Assembly (NCBI RefSeq): GCF_958298935.1
Contig: NC_084929.1
Location: 3,534,001 to 3,598,000 of the forward strand
Source of the DNA: Phragmites australis
Lineage: Eukaryota; Streptophyta; Magnoliopsida; Poales; Poaceae
Reading direction: 5' to 3'
DNA length: 64,000 bases
Shown piece after piece: positions 9,614-20,479 of this stretch (positions are counted from its first letter, which is position 1; every line of letters starts with the position of its first letter). The position numbers and the translations under genes were made by a program. A model generated the notes under the pieces. The model had not been told where the DNA came from and made no database searches. It was given only the letters and a program-made list of their open reading frames with translations.

Positions 9614-11119
9614 TGTCGGAGGGTGAACTCCTCAAATGGGGATCCGGAGGGACCCCCTTTGAGATTCGGCCGGGGGGATGATTCTGAATCCGCTTCGTAG
9701 GTGAAATAAATGGGAGTAAATGAGATGCAGGTGGAGGTGGAATGATCGGATGCAGGAAGTAGTAAATGCTCAGGGGATTTTTAGACAGGTTCGGGCCGCA
9801 CTGAGCGTAACACCCTACTCCTGTGTGTATGCTATAAATGCTCTGAGAATATCTCTCTGAGAATCTGCTGCGTTACAAGAATATTTTTCTATGTCTAGAG
9901 CTTCGTGCTCCTTGTTCTTCGAGACTTGTCTTTTGGTTCGTCGATCTCCACTTGGTTCAACTGAGCTCTAACTCCACTGAACCTTGCTTTCTCCGGGGAG
10001 CCCGCCCCGTTTATATACCCGCCGGGGTGGTAGCGTGCCCAGAAAGGATGACGCGAGTTCCAAGGCACCATAAATGGAAAGCAACCATCATGGGCTGCTG
10101 CGCGAGGTGACAGGAGGGTTGAAAATGCGCCCCTGTCCGATCTTGTTCGACATCATGCCGCTTTTCAATGGGCACAGCGGGGAGGGCCCACCAGGCAGCC
10201 ACCGAGTAGCCCGGCGTGCCCGCCCGGTCAGAGCAAGCCTGACACAGCAGGGCGGCAGGCGGGGCACCTCGAGCTCCATGACGTTATCCCGAGGCACGCC
10301 AAATTACGCGTGATGGGACCCGCGCATTAAATGTCCCCACACCTCCCTGCCATGCCGTGGCAGGGACTGGCAGCAAGCGTGGGGGGAGCAGTTGGAAGTG
10401 ACAGGCCACGCGTCCTCTTAAATGCGGCATCAGGCCTCTCACAATTGTCGCCTCACCGCTGGGCCTCTGTGGGGACCACCGGCGAAGGACTTCTCAGGCC
10501 CTCGGGGAACCGAGTGCTCGGGGGCCACTGCTCACAGCCCCGAGCACTCTCTCCCGGATATGCCCTTTCTTGGTCCTCAGGGAATCAAGTGCTCGGGGGC
10601 CACTATTCCTGGCCCCAAGCACTCTCTCCTGGAACTGACTGTTTGGCTCCTCGGGGAACCGAGTGCTCGGGGGCCACTGTTCACGGCCTCGAGCACTCTC
10701 TCCCGGAACTGACTGTTCAGGTCCTCAGGGAATCGAGTGCTCGGGGGCCACTGTTCGCAGCCCCGAGCACTCGCTCCCGGAACTGATTGTTTGGGTCCTC
10801 GGGGAACCGAGTACTCGGGGGCCACTGTTCGCAGCCCCGGGCACTCTCTCCCGGAACTTGGCTTTTCTTATCATCGGGGGACTTGGGTACTCGGGGGCCA
10901 CTATTCGCAGCCCCGAGCACTCTCTTCCCAGTACTTGGTCTTCTCAGACCATCGGGGAACTCGGGTACTCGGGGACCACTGTTCATGGCCCCAAGCACCC
11001 TCTCCCAAAATTTGGTCTTCTCGGACCTCGGGGAGATAACCCCCGAGGGAGGACGCCACGTGGCACTCTGCTGTTCTGGCCTCGGGACTCGGGGACCCCC
11101 GGTTCCTGTGTCACCGACA
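9614..11119 (-). repeat. Ty3/Tat LTR (3' LTR of the element), 1506 bp
   Basis: It starts TGTCGGAGGG and ends CACCGACA on the plus strand, giving 6-bp inverted ends TGTCGG/CCGACA. The purine-rich tract next to it (11120-11132; minus strand CCCGGGGGCTGC) is the expected PPT of the minus-strand element. Relative to its partner it has about 13 extra bases near 10200 and about 20 extra bases near 10800. Confidence 0.95.
10495..11040. repeat. LTR minisatellite, ~75-bp unit, about 7 copies
   Basis: The unit core GGAACCGAGTGCTCGGG is followed by GGCCACTGTTC and then GCAGCCCCGAGCACTCTCTCC. The two halves, CCGAGTGCTCGG and CCGAGCACTC, are near inverted copies, so each unit could fold. Later units drift to GGGTACTCGG. 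Confidence 0.93.
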
Positions 11120-11467
11120 GCAGCCCCCGGGCCCATTGGTAGGCGATAGCCCAGAGACTGCGAATGGGGCCCTTATCTTCATCGAGGTTGATCCCAGCAC
11201 CGATGCGACGTGGCCTGATCTTAGGCGCTGGTCTCGCTGGCCCAGGCTTTTGGTACTGCCCAGCGGGGAACCGAAGGGACACGCGTCCCTCCGACCTCTG
11301 AGGCGCGTGATAACGAGGCAGGCGGCGTGCGTGGTAACTGCGCAGATCGAGGATAGTGCGCCTGGCAACCGCACGGGTCGAGGGAGATTCGCCTCGCGCC
11401 TCGCGCCGAACGAGGAAATGCGCCTCGCTGAATGCGTCGCAGAAAGCGCCGTTTGAAATCCCCAGGA

Positions 11468-11476
11468 CATAAAAAG
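11468..11476 (+). promoter_or_regulatory. Possible TATA box for the antisense gene
   Basis: CATAAAAAG on the plus strand, about 160 bases before the first start-like ATG of the antisense gene, in a locally GC-rich region. This is position and motif only; no transcript evidence. Confidence 0.3.
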
Positions 11477-11626
11477 GAGAGAGGAGCGAACCATTGCCCC
11501 CTTACGCCATTCTCGCGATCATTGCCTTCACTTTCTTCTTCCTTGCACTCAGGAGCCCTCGCCCTTCCTTTGGCCCGCAGCACATTCTCTCCCCCACCCT
11601 TCCAGCCTACTCCCCACCCCGAAAGA

Positions 11627-14600
11627 TGCCAAGGGCAGCAAGCAGCCGCTGAGACAAGGGGCCCGACAGCGTACTACTAGAGTCGCGGATCGTCCATGAG
11701 GAGGGGGCGGAGAAGGTTCACAAACTCATGGTGCCTAAGGGCCAGCGGGAGGCGTCGGTGGTTTCGCCGGTGAGCTTTCCGCCCACCACAGGCCAGTCGG
11801 AGCACATCGTCATCTTCGTTTCCTTCATCGCTGCCGGGCTAGTGCCGCCGTTTTCCACCTTCTTCCTCCAAGTGCTGGACACCTTCAGCATCCAGCTCGT
11901 CCAGTTGAGTCCGAAATGTTCGCGGGAGTGCCATCTTCGCGCACTTCTGCAAAATGTTCGTGGGAGTGCCACCGTCGGTGTCCTTATTTTGGCATTTCTT
12001 CATCCTGCGACTGGCCGGGAAGAAGAGAGGATCCTCCGGCATGGACGTCACCGGCTGCTATAACTTCCGGCTGCGGGACGGGCTCGGCGAGCTGTACATT
12101 CCACAAGTGCTGCGGAGCAAGTGGGAGGACTGGCGCCGCGATTGGGTCTACATCGACGTCAGCCCCCATGATCTCCTCACACTGCTGGAGACAGCGGCGG
12201 AGCCCCACAGGCCGACCTGGGAGGTGGTCCCGACGGAGGACTAGCGCATGCGCCCGGTGCTGAATCGCATCGATGATCTGCACCAGGCGGGGCTGACCTC
12301 GGTGATGGTGGTGGCCGACTACTTGCGCCGCCGCCTGGCGCTCCTGTGGGAATGGGCCCGCCCCTCCTGGATGTACACGGGTCCGAATGACATCACGAGG
12401 ACCCACATCAGTGAGGAAGGGAACCTGGAGGAGGGAGCGCTGGCGACCCTGCTAAGGGTGGTGACCGGTGTCGAAGTCCTCACCCGGGCGGTCCTGCCGG
12501 GTGGCGCTGCAAGAGACGCTGCCGGAATTCGGGGGCGCCGGAACCCCAGGACTATTCAAATCCCCAGGGTGGATGAAGAGGCGGGCGGCGCACAGCAGAC
12601 CGGCAGTGGGGAAGCCGCGGGCGGTAGGCCGCAGTCCGACGGCACGGAGGCTGCGGGCGACAGGCCGTAGGCCGGCCGTAGGCCGGCTGTAGAGATACTG
12701 TAGGCAGCAGCCATCAGGCCCACAAAAGAGGCGCCGCTGGTAGCGGAGCGGTGGCCCCGGGGGACAAAGGGAAACACCCCCGGTCGTTTGTGGCCCAGCC
12801 GTCATCCTCATCATCGCCGTCGCCTCCACGACAATGGCTGGCGGCGGGTGCCATGAAGGAGGGAGGCTGGTCCAGGGCGCGGGAGCCCGAGGACCAGGGC
12901 AGGGCCGGCAGCGCAACAGCGGGCGGCCGGGCCGACCCGCCGCTGGAGGCAGGCTCCAGTGCGGCCCCTCAACTGCCCGAAGAGGAGGAAGGCGGACCCC
13001 GAGCCGAACCCGCAGGGCCCGGACTTTAGAATCCTCGAGTCCCGGTGGCAGTACCGCGGACCGAAGTCCACGTAAGTTCTTTCCTTGTCCTGAGCGCATT
13101 TGCCCGGATATTAGTTTGGGGTACTAACCTTTGTTTTTTTCAGGCCGCCCAAGGACCCCGCTGGAGGCCACAGGCAGCCAGAGGTGCCGAGGCTGGCTCC
13201 CACTCCCGGGCCGAGTGTACCTGCGCCAGAGCCGAGCGCGCCAGCGGAACAGGAGCCACAGGTGCCGCCCAGCCCTGAGCCGAGGGCAGCGACCGCACCC
13301 GAGCAGCCAGCGCCGCTCGAGCCCGCCCCTAGCATTCCGAGGGTGGAGCAAGCGGCCGCTGTGGAAGTGGTCGCGGTGATGGCGGCACCGGCGTGGTAGT
13401 CGTCGGGGACCCCGAGCGCCTCTGCAGAGAGGGCTCGCAGGGGACCCAGCACCTGGCCGCCTTCAAGCCAGCCCCCGGAACCCCTCCCGGATGTGCTCAG
13501 AAGCGCCCGGGAGGTCATCGAGCGGCTTGAAGCGGCCGTGGTGGCGGAGCGAGCCAAGCTCGACAAGGACCACGCTGCCCTCGTTGAAGAGAGGGCGTGG
13601 CTTGAAGAGATCAGCAGGCTTTTGGAGGCCCGTATCGCCTCGGCCCGAGCAACCCACAAGAGGTCGATGTGCGCGGTAGTTGAGGAGCGGGAGGCATTGG
13701 AGGAGGTGCGCGAAGAGGCCGTCGCCACGCAGGAGAAGGCCACTCGCATGGAGCGGCAGGCGACCGAGCGCGATCAGGCCTCACGGAGGTGGGCCGCGGA
13801 GCTGCTCGCTCAGGAGCGGCTGGTCCTGGCTCGGGAAGAGGCGGTCGGCAAGCGCGAGAAGTCTGTGGAGTCCGCCCAGGCAGACTTAGCCCACCGGAAT
13901 GACGAGTTCGAGCGGAGCCGCGCCAAAGCCCTTCATCAAGAGGAGGAGGTCACGATCTGCGAGACTGACATCAAGATCACGGCGACGGCTCAGGATGCCC
14001 GGGAGGAATAGATTGCTCGGCGCGAAGCCGAGGCCGCTTCGGCATCGTTGGCCCTCACTGCCCGGGAGGAGTAGGCTACCAGGTGGGAGGCTGAATTGGC
14101 CGCCCGAGAGCAGGCCATCGCAGCCTTGGCGGAGCAGGTGAAGCGGGCACAAGCCGAGGCCCCGACCACCAATGGCGTCCCGACCAGCGCAACCGAGGGT
14201 ATTAGCCTTGAGGAACGGCTGCAGATCGCGAGGGACGAGCTCGAGACCGTCGTGGCCGAGCGGGCCAACGTGAAGCTGATGATGCGACACATCCTTCGTC
14301 AGGCGCAAATGTCCGTGAGGGTAGCCAGGCTCGGGCGCGTCAACGTGGGCGAGAAGGGGCTGGACCAAGAAACTATCGGCCACCTCGCCCTCGGCTTCGA
14401 AGAGATCGCCCGGTACCTCAAGGCTCTCCGGAGGGTTGTGCAGGAGATTGGCGTCCCAGGAAGGGAGTGCTCTGGCCCAGGTAGTGGTCGAGCATATCCT
14501 CGCCTGCTACCGAAGCCGAGACCCTGCCTTCTCGCTGGAACCGGTCCAGCAGGGAGTGGTCGAGGCCGAAGAAGCGGCCACCCGGGAAGCTGTCCGGGAC

Positions 14601-14705
14601 GTCGCCGCCGAGGTGGCGGCGTGCATTATGCGGGAGCCACCACCAGAACCGAGCAGCGGCAGCAGCAGCGAAGCATCCTCGCCACCTTCAGAGACTGCCG
14701 ATTAG
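11627..14705 (+). pseudogene. Antisense extra gene of Tat element (Transposase_28-like plus coiled coil)
   Basis: It runs opposite to gag-pol between integrase and the 3' LTR. The first part (about 11700-12243) matches the 'putative gypsy type transposon' family (PF04195) in pattern: GLVPPFSTFFLQVLDTFSIQ, then, after a frame change, VGVPPSVSLFWHFFILR and CYNFRLRDG. A Pro-rich linker and a long Glu/Arg/Ala coiled coil (13493-14290) follow, ending near 14705. A clean intron lies at 13072-13143 and keeps the frame. Stops at 13397, 14009 and 14072 are TAG in a frame that is otherwise open. The biological role of this gene in Tat elements is not established. Confidence 0.8.
13072..13143 (+). other. 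Intron in the antisense gene
   Basis: A donor GTAAGT at 13072, the branch-point consensus TACTAAC at 13122-13128, a T-rich tract and CAG at 13141-13143 define a 72-bp intron. Removing it joins codons in one frame across the junction, which supports a genuinely spliced plus-strand transcript in an ancestor of this copy. Confidence 0.85.
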
Positions 14706-16270
14706 ATTAGATTTTTTGTTTTTTTTTGACTGATGTAAATATGGGAGTGATCCCCTCTAGAATGGTTCCTTTTGAAATATAATAGAAGCCTTTCTTCGGG
14801 ATCGAAACTCCACTGCTTGTCTTGATGTTGTTTGCTTTTCGCTTGATGCCCGGAGAAGTACTTGGCCGGACCAAGCCCGGCCTTCCTCCCCAAGAGAGAA
14901 GTCACCCTGACCACTCATCGCACGAGTAGTGGGGCCACCCGAGCATTCAGCCCCCGAGCCCTCGCAAGTCCGCAGCTGCTAAGTCAAGAGACAAAGGCAC
15001 GAACTTCCTTGCTCGGGAGATGAGTCAATCCAGCACGGAGCACGGCACGACTAGTGAACAATTTTCCATTCTGCGACCTCTCAAACAAGCAGGCCAGAGA
15101 CACGTGCGGGCGGAAATGCGACCAAGAGTCCCCACAGTTTGGTGGTGTCCGGGGTAGGACTGACCAGACCGAGCAACGATAGCCCGCCCTTGGGGTCTAA
15201 GCGGTCCCAACCACTCTTTGCTCAAGTGGTAGGATTACCCGAGAACCCCAGAGACTCGGTAGTGTTCGGTCGGCTTGGCAGTACCCCGGGCACCATAAAG
15301 GACTTTGGTCAGCCATCGCCGTCCGTACGATACACCTGACTACTATCTGTTTCTGTCGTTCCGGAAAAAGCAAGCACGTGGGCAGGGTTTTGTGCGCGAG
15401 GAGACCATCTCGCCGAACAGATTAGAATGCGAGGATCCCAAGGATAACTCGGGAACAATAGTTCATTGCGTATCTAAGAATGGAAATTCATATGACTTTA
15501 GTCACTCACCGAACAGCTATCAGCCTTTCAGCCGACCAATCCAAGAGGTGCACGTGGCCCGAGCTCGGGGTACCCGGGAACTTGGTTCCCTCGTACGGAG
15601 TGCCCAATCACTGGAAAGCAGGTGAGAGAGCCAGGGGCTAGGCGGTCCCAACCACTCATGCCCGAGTGGTAGGATTACCCGAGGACCCCATAGCCTCGAG
15701 CAGTGCCCTAGGCACTGAGGCCCTTGCGGTCGGGCTGCTTTGTTCTTGAAAATTGATTTGTAAATTTAAGAAATAGGAAAAGACTCTTTGTTTGGTGCGC
15801 TATGTTAGTGCGGTACTTATTATAGACTGCTCTGATTTTTTAATCGAGACCTCTCGAATACCCGAAGCGGCGAAGTGTACAGACAGAGGCATAACCCAGA
15901 GGTCCAATGGTTCGGTGGCGCCCGGGGTAGGACTGGCCAGACTGAGCACCGACAGCCCACCCCTGGGGTCTGGGCGGTCCCGACCACTCTTTGCTCAAGC
16001 GGTAGGATTACCTGAGAACCCCAGAGGCTCGATGATACTCGGGGCACTGCCATGCAACCGGGCACCACAGCCCACCACAACAGACTTAAGTCACCAGCTG
16101 CTGCCTGCGCGCATACCGACCGGGATTCGTTTTTATCAACGGGAAAAATGAGAGAGCGTGATTTTCTCAAACAATTGAGCATCTCACCAAACATATTAAA
16201 CATATGGATTCCAGAGAAAAGAACTAAAAAATAAGAGTGTATATTGACAATTTTGTACAGAAGTGGTAAC
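14706..16270. repeat. Non-coding Tat 3' region with diverged direct repeats
   Basis: A ~140-bp block (GGGGTAGGACTG, then CCCTTGGGGTCT, then CCACTCTTTGCTCAAG and GGTAGGATTACC) at about 15145-15265 recurs at about 15922-16045. Partial copies lie at about 15635-15705 and 14905-14955. No open frame with motifs was found. Repeats between pol and the 3' LTR are common in Tat elements. Confidence 0.8.
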
Positions 16271-17420
16271 TTACATGGTTGGTGGCAGCCCCCGGCCAAC
16301 TTGGGTGGGGGGGACCCCCGGCCTGGTTGGCCCGAGCACAAACATGTCTGCCAATGGATAGAAATTGCGCAGATGCTCGATGTTCCACGCATTTGGGAGC
16401 GGCTGCCCATCCTCCGCAGCCAGCCGGAACGAGCCTTGTCGCGGGACACCGATCACGGTAAAGGGGCCTTCCCACATAGGGGATAGTTTATTCTTTCCTT
16501 CGCGCGATTGAGCACGTCGGAGAACTAGATCCCCAACCTCGAGTAACCGGGCCCAGATGTGGCGCTGATGATAGCGCCGCAAGCTCTGCTGGTATCTGGC
16601 TGCTCGGACGGTGGCACGTCGCCAGCGCTCCTCCAAGTAGTCGACGTCGTCGCGCCTTCGCTGTTCCTGTTCGCCTTCGGAGTAGGCATTCACCCGAGGG
16701 GAGCCAAGAGTGAGCTTGGAGGGGATGACCGCCTCAGTGCCGTAGACGAGGAAGAATGGAGTCTCCCCGGTGGCGTGGCATGGCGTGGTCCGGTTGGCCC
16801 ATAACACAGCAGGCAGCTCGTCGATCCACCCTTTCCCGTGTTTTGCTAGGACGTTGTTGGTCTAGGTTTTGAGCCCCTTCAGTATCTCAGCATTTGCACG
16901 CTTGACTTGCCCATTGCTCCGAGGATGAGCGACAAAGGCGAAGCAGAGCTTGATGCCGAGGTCCTCGCAGTAGTCCCCGAACAGGGCACTTGTGAACTGA
17001 GTGCCATTATCAGTGATGATTCTGTTTAGGACGCCGAAGCGACTTGTGATACCACGGATGAATTGAAGCGCCGTGTTCTTGATAACCTTGATAACTGGGA
17101 CCGCCTCCGGCCACTTGGTGAACTTGTCGATGGCGATGTAGAGGTACTCATAGCCCCCGATTGCTCGGGGGAATAGACCCAGGATATCCAGCCCCCAGAC
17201 CGCGAAGGGCCATGACAGGGGGATGATATAGAGAGCCTGAGCTGGCTGGTGAATCTGCTTTGCGTGGAACTGGCACGCCCTGCAGCGTCGAACCAACTCG
17301 GAAGCGTCCTTGAGAGCTGTAGGCCAGTAGAAACCTTGCCGAAAGGCCTTCCCGACTAGCGTGCAGAACGATGCATGGCCACCGCACTCGCCCTCGTGGA
17401 TCTCAGTGAGAAGCTCACCG
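16271..17420 (-). pseudogene. Ty3/Tat integrase
   Basis: The minus strand shows the N-terminal HHCC finger (HEGECGGHASFC, then CRACQFHAKQ), the core with the first Asp in WGLDILG and the second in IITDNGTQF, and a C-terminal domain (GDLVLRR, SPMWEGPF, NAWNIEHLRNFYP). The catalytic Glu expected in the NGQVERAN motif is Lys here (NGQVKRAN, codon 16901-16903), which should abolish strand transfer. A TAG at about 16862 also splits the core from the C-terminal part. Confidence 0.9.
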
Positions 17421-17692
17421 CCTTCTGCCCGGGTGATGCATTTCAGGAGGACACCGTCCGTGCCGCGCTGATAGAGATCCCCATCTACTATGGCATAACG
17501 TTTGGACTGCCGTGCAATCCTCTCGGCAGAGGCATCATCCCCGGGGAGGATATTTTATTTCAAGTACCCTCGGATCTCGTCGATCCACGAGGCATCTTGA
17601 GAATCGCTGGCAAGCGCAGCGCACTCACCGGGCGGCGGCACCTTGACGGGACTTCCCACTGAGGGCGTCGTCTGGGTTCCCTCAACTAGGCT

Positions 17693-18510
17693 CTAAGTTT
17701 CCCCTTTGTCCTGGTCGGCAGGCAGGACGGAAGGCCGTGTGAGACTTTCTTCAAAGGCTCCAGCAGAGATGAGCGCTAGGGAAGAGGCCAGATGAGAGAG
17801 GTCATCAGCCAGAGCATTGTCACGACGAGATATGTACCGCAGCTCCAGGCCGTCGAAGTGCCTCTCCAGCCTCCTGACTTCCGCCATGTACACCGCCATC
17901 TGAGGATCCGTGCACTGGTATTCCTTGGACACTTGGTTGACTACCAGCTAGGAGTCTCCCTTGACCAACAGGCGATGAATCCCAAGGCCCACCGCCGCCC
18001 GGAGGCTGGCGATGAGGCCCTCATACTCTGGCATGTTGTTGATTGCTCGGAAATGCAGCTGCTCGATGTACCAGAGTACTTCACCCGTTGGGGAGGTGAG
18101 AACCACTCTAGCCCCCACGCCTTTCAGCGTGAGGGAGCCATCGAAGTGCATAACCCAGTACCCAGGCGCATCGTGCCCGGGATATGCGGAGATTTCTTCA
18201 TGGTTGATCTCGGGGACGGGCATCCACTCCACCACAAAGTCAGACAGGGCCTAGCTCTTGATCGCCTGGCGGCTGACAAAGTGCAGATCGAACTCTGCCA
18301 GCTCCACTACCCACTTGACAATGCGCCCAGTGCCTTCTCGGTTCTGGAGGATCGGCCCCAGTGGATACGTAGTAACCACCGAGACCTTGTGCGCCTGGAA
18401 GTAGTGGTACAGCTTCCGGGAAGCGACGAGCACGACATAGAGAAACTTCTGGGCTTAGGGATACCTTGTCTTGACATCTCGAAGAACTTTACTGACAAAG
18501 TACACCGGTC
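17693..18510 (-). pseudogene. Ty3/Tat RNase H and second (archaeal-type) RNase H
   Basis: From 18510 the minus strand reads the end of the first RNase H and connection region (VYFVSKVLRDVKTRYP, ASRKLYHYFQAHKV). After a TAG at 18251-18253 it reads a second RNase H (WVMHFDGSLTLKGVGARVVL, NMPEYEGLIASLRAA, then a TAG at 17948-17950 in the GDSQLVVNQV motif, and RRDNALADDLSHLA). The Asp, Glu and Asp of the second domain are visible. The duplicated RNase H is a hallmark of the Tat branch of Ty3. Confidence 0.88.
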
Positions 18511-18511
18511 A

Positions 18512-19726
18512 CTATACGCGGTGGGCCCGGACAGTGGCTTCGCCCGAGGGCTTGTCATAGCCCCCAAGCTCGGCGCAGTGGTCGGGGCTGACCGAGTGCT
18601 CGGACTCGACTCCCTGGTCAAGAGGAACCGAGTGCTCGGGCTCGACTCCCTGCTCGGGAGGAGCCACGAGAACTGAAGGCTGCTCGGGGGCGGCCGGGAG
18701 CTGAGACCCAGCACCTTGCCCTGAGCACTCGTCACGCTCCACCACCAGCACCATGCTCATGACCTGAGTGGCCGAGACGTAGAGCAATAAAGGCTCAGCC
18801 TCCGGTGTCCAGTCGAAGTGACTGGTCTTCTTCAGCAGCTTGAAGAGAGGGAGTCCTCGCTCTCGGAGCTTGGAGATAAAGCGCCCCAAGGCCGCCATAC
18901 AGCCAGCGAGACACTGAACTTCCTTGAGTAGAGCCGGGGGACGCATCTGTTCGATGGCCTGGATCTTCTCTGGATTGGCCTCGATTCCTCGGCTGGAGAC
19001 CAAGAAACCGAGGAGCTTGCCCATGGGCACCCTGAAGACGCACTTCTCGGGGTTGAGCTTCAGGCGGGTAGAGCGGAGACTGTTGAAAGTCTCAGCTAAA
19101 TCTTCGAGCAAAGTGGCGCGGTCTCGGGACTTGACCACGAGATCATCGATGTAAGCCTCGACGTTGCGGCCAACCTGCGAATTAAGGATAATGCACACGG
19201 CGTGCTGGAAAGATGACCTAGCGTTGCGCAACCCAAATGGCATTGCCACATAATAAGTCCCCACCGGTGTGGTAAAAGAAGTTTTTTCCTCGTCCTGTCT
19301 GGCCATGCGGATTTGGTGGTAACCTGAATTTGCATCTAAAAAACATAAAAGATTGCACCCCGCAGTGGCATCTACAATTTGATCTATGCGGGGTAAAGGA
19401 AAAGGATCTTTCGGACAAGCCTTATTTAAGTCGGTGTAGTCGACACACATGCGGAGCTTGCCGTTGGCCTTCTGGACGATGACTGGGTTTGCCAGCCACT
19501 CTGGGTGAAGGACCTCTCGGATGAAGCCGGCGTTAAGGAGCTTGCTGACTTGCTCCCGGAAGAACTCCTGGCGCTCGGGCGCCTGTCGCCGGACCTTCTG
19601 TCTCACTGGCCATAGGTCAGGGCGCACAGCAAGGTGGTGCTCGATCACCTCCGTAGGGATCCCGGGCATATCGGACGGCTGCCATGCAAACATGTCGACA
19701 TTAGCCCGGAGGAAGGCGACGAGCAC
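18512..19726 (-). pseudogene. Ty3/Tat reverse transcriptase and start of RNase H
   Basis: This open frame of 404 residues contains the full RT core: GFIREVLHPEWLANPVIVQK, CVDYTDLNKACPKDPFPLPR, the catalytic AYIDDLVVKS (19141-19158) and LGFLVSSRGIEANPEK. It then enters RNase H (LYVSATQVMSMVLV). The frame next passes into a ~55-residue linker with repeated PEHSVP/SEHSVS units before ending out of frame with the rest of RNase H. The RT domain itself has no stop, the best-kept part of the element. Confidence 0.93.
18560..18740. repeat. Pol linker repeats sharing the LTR minisatellite core
   Basis: Two to three copies of a ~36-bp unit (CCGAGTGCTCGG then CTCGACTCCCTG) encode the PEHSV-type repeats inside RNase H. 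The 17-mer GGAACCGAGTGCTCGGG at 18624-18640 is identical to the core of the LTR minisatellite. Confidence 0.8.
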
Positions 19727-19828
19727 ACTTTCCTATTTGCTGCCCAGGTCACTGCCGATTCGGATGACTTGGGAAGCGTCTTCGCCCACCACGACCTCCT
19801 TCGTAGGAATAGAGGCGTTGACGGTGAG

Positions 19829-20476
19829 TCAGGGTTTGGATGAAGAGGGTCCCGGGCCCCCTGGGTGCCCTTCGACCTCAGCCTGAGCAGAGACCAAGGC
19901 CGAGTAGAGCTGCTCGGCGCAGGAGACGGCGCTGCTGGTCTCGGTGGGCACGGAGATGGGGCCTGCAGGTCCCAACATCTTAACCGTGAGGTAGGCATAG
20001 TGCGTGACCACCATGAACCGAGTGAGCGCCGGGCGCCCGAGAATTGCGTTGTAGGGGAGGGGGACTTCCGCGACATCGAAGATGACGTTCTCCATCCAGA
20101 AATTGTCCCGACTCCCGAATGTTACGGGCAGCTCGACCTGCCCGAGGGGCAGAGTATGCCCTGGGGTCACCCCGTAGAAGGGGAGCGACCGCTTTAGGTG
20201 CCTGGAAGGCACCTGCAGCTTCTCGAAGGCCTCCTGGGAGAGGAGGTTAAGGCCTGCACTCCCGTCGATCAGCACTCTGCTGACCTTTACATTGTAGATG
20301 GTGGGGGACACTACCAGGGGTAGTTGCTCCACTCCTGCAGTACTCGCGGGGTGGTCCGCCAGGCTGAACGTGATCGGGGTGTCCGACCACTTCATGGGCC
20401 TTGCGGCCTCCGTGCTCGGGGTCGTCGAGCACACCTCGTGCCACATGGTTTTGACATAGTGGCGTGAGGAGGGCAT
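19829..20476 (-). pseudogene. Ty3/Tat aspartic protease
   Basis: The minus strand reads ITFSLADHPAS, then VSRVLIDGSAGLNLLSQEAF with the active-site Asp. In Tat elements this site is usually D-G-G rather than D-T-G; here it is D-G-S. Typical strands follow: LPFYGVTPGH, ILGRPALTRFMVVTHYAYLT. The domain is open for 215 residues but is separated by frame changes from gag and RT. Confidence 0.88.
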
Positions 20477-20479
20477 GTA

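Noticed and set aside
10331..11149. Overlapping frames on both strands in the LTR (151-159 residues)
   Set aside because: They arise from the 75-bp minisatellite, whose length is a multiple of three in most units; the LTR is not expected to code.
12452..13749. Long minus-strand frames of 212-215 residues opposite the Tat antisense gene
   Set aside because: GC-rich shadows of the plus-strand Pro/Ala and coiled-coil coding; the intron signals and motifs are on the plus strand.
17792..18676. 294-residue plus-strand open frame
   Set aside because: It lies opposite the RNase H domains, whose motifs are read on the minus strand; it has no motif of its own.
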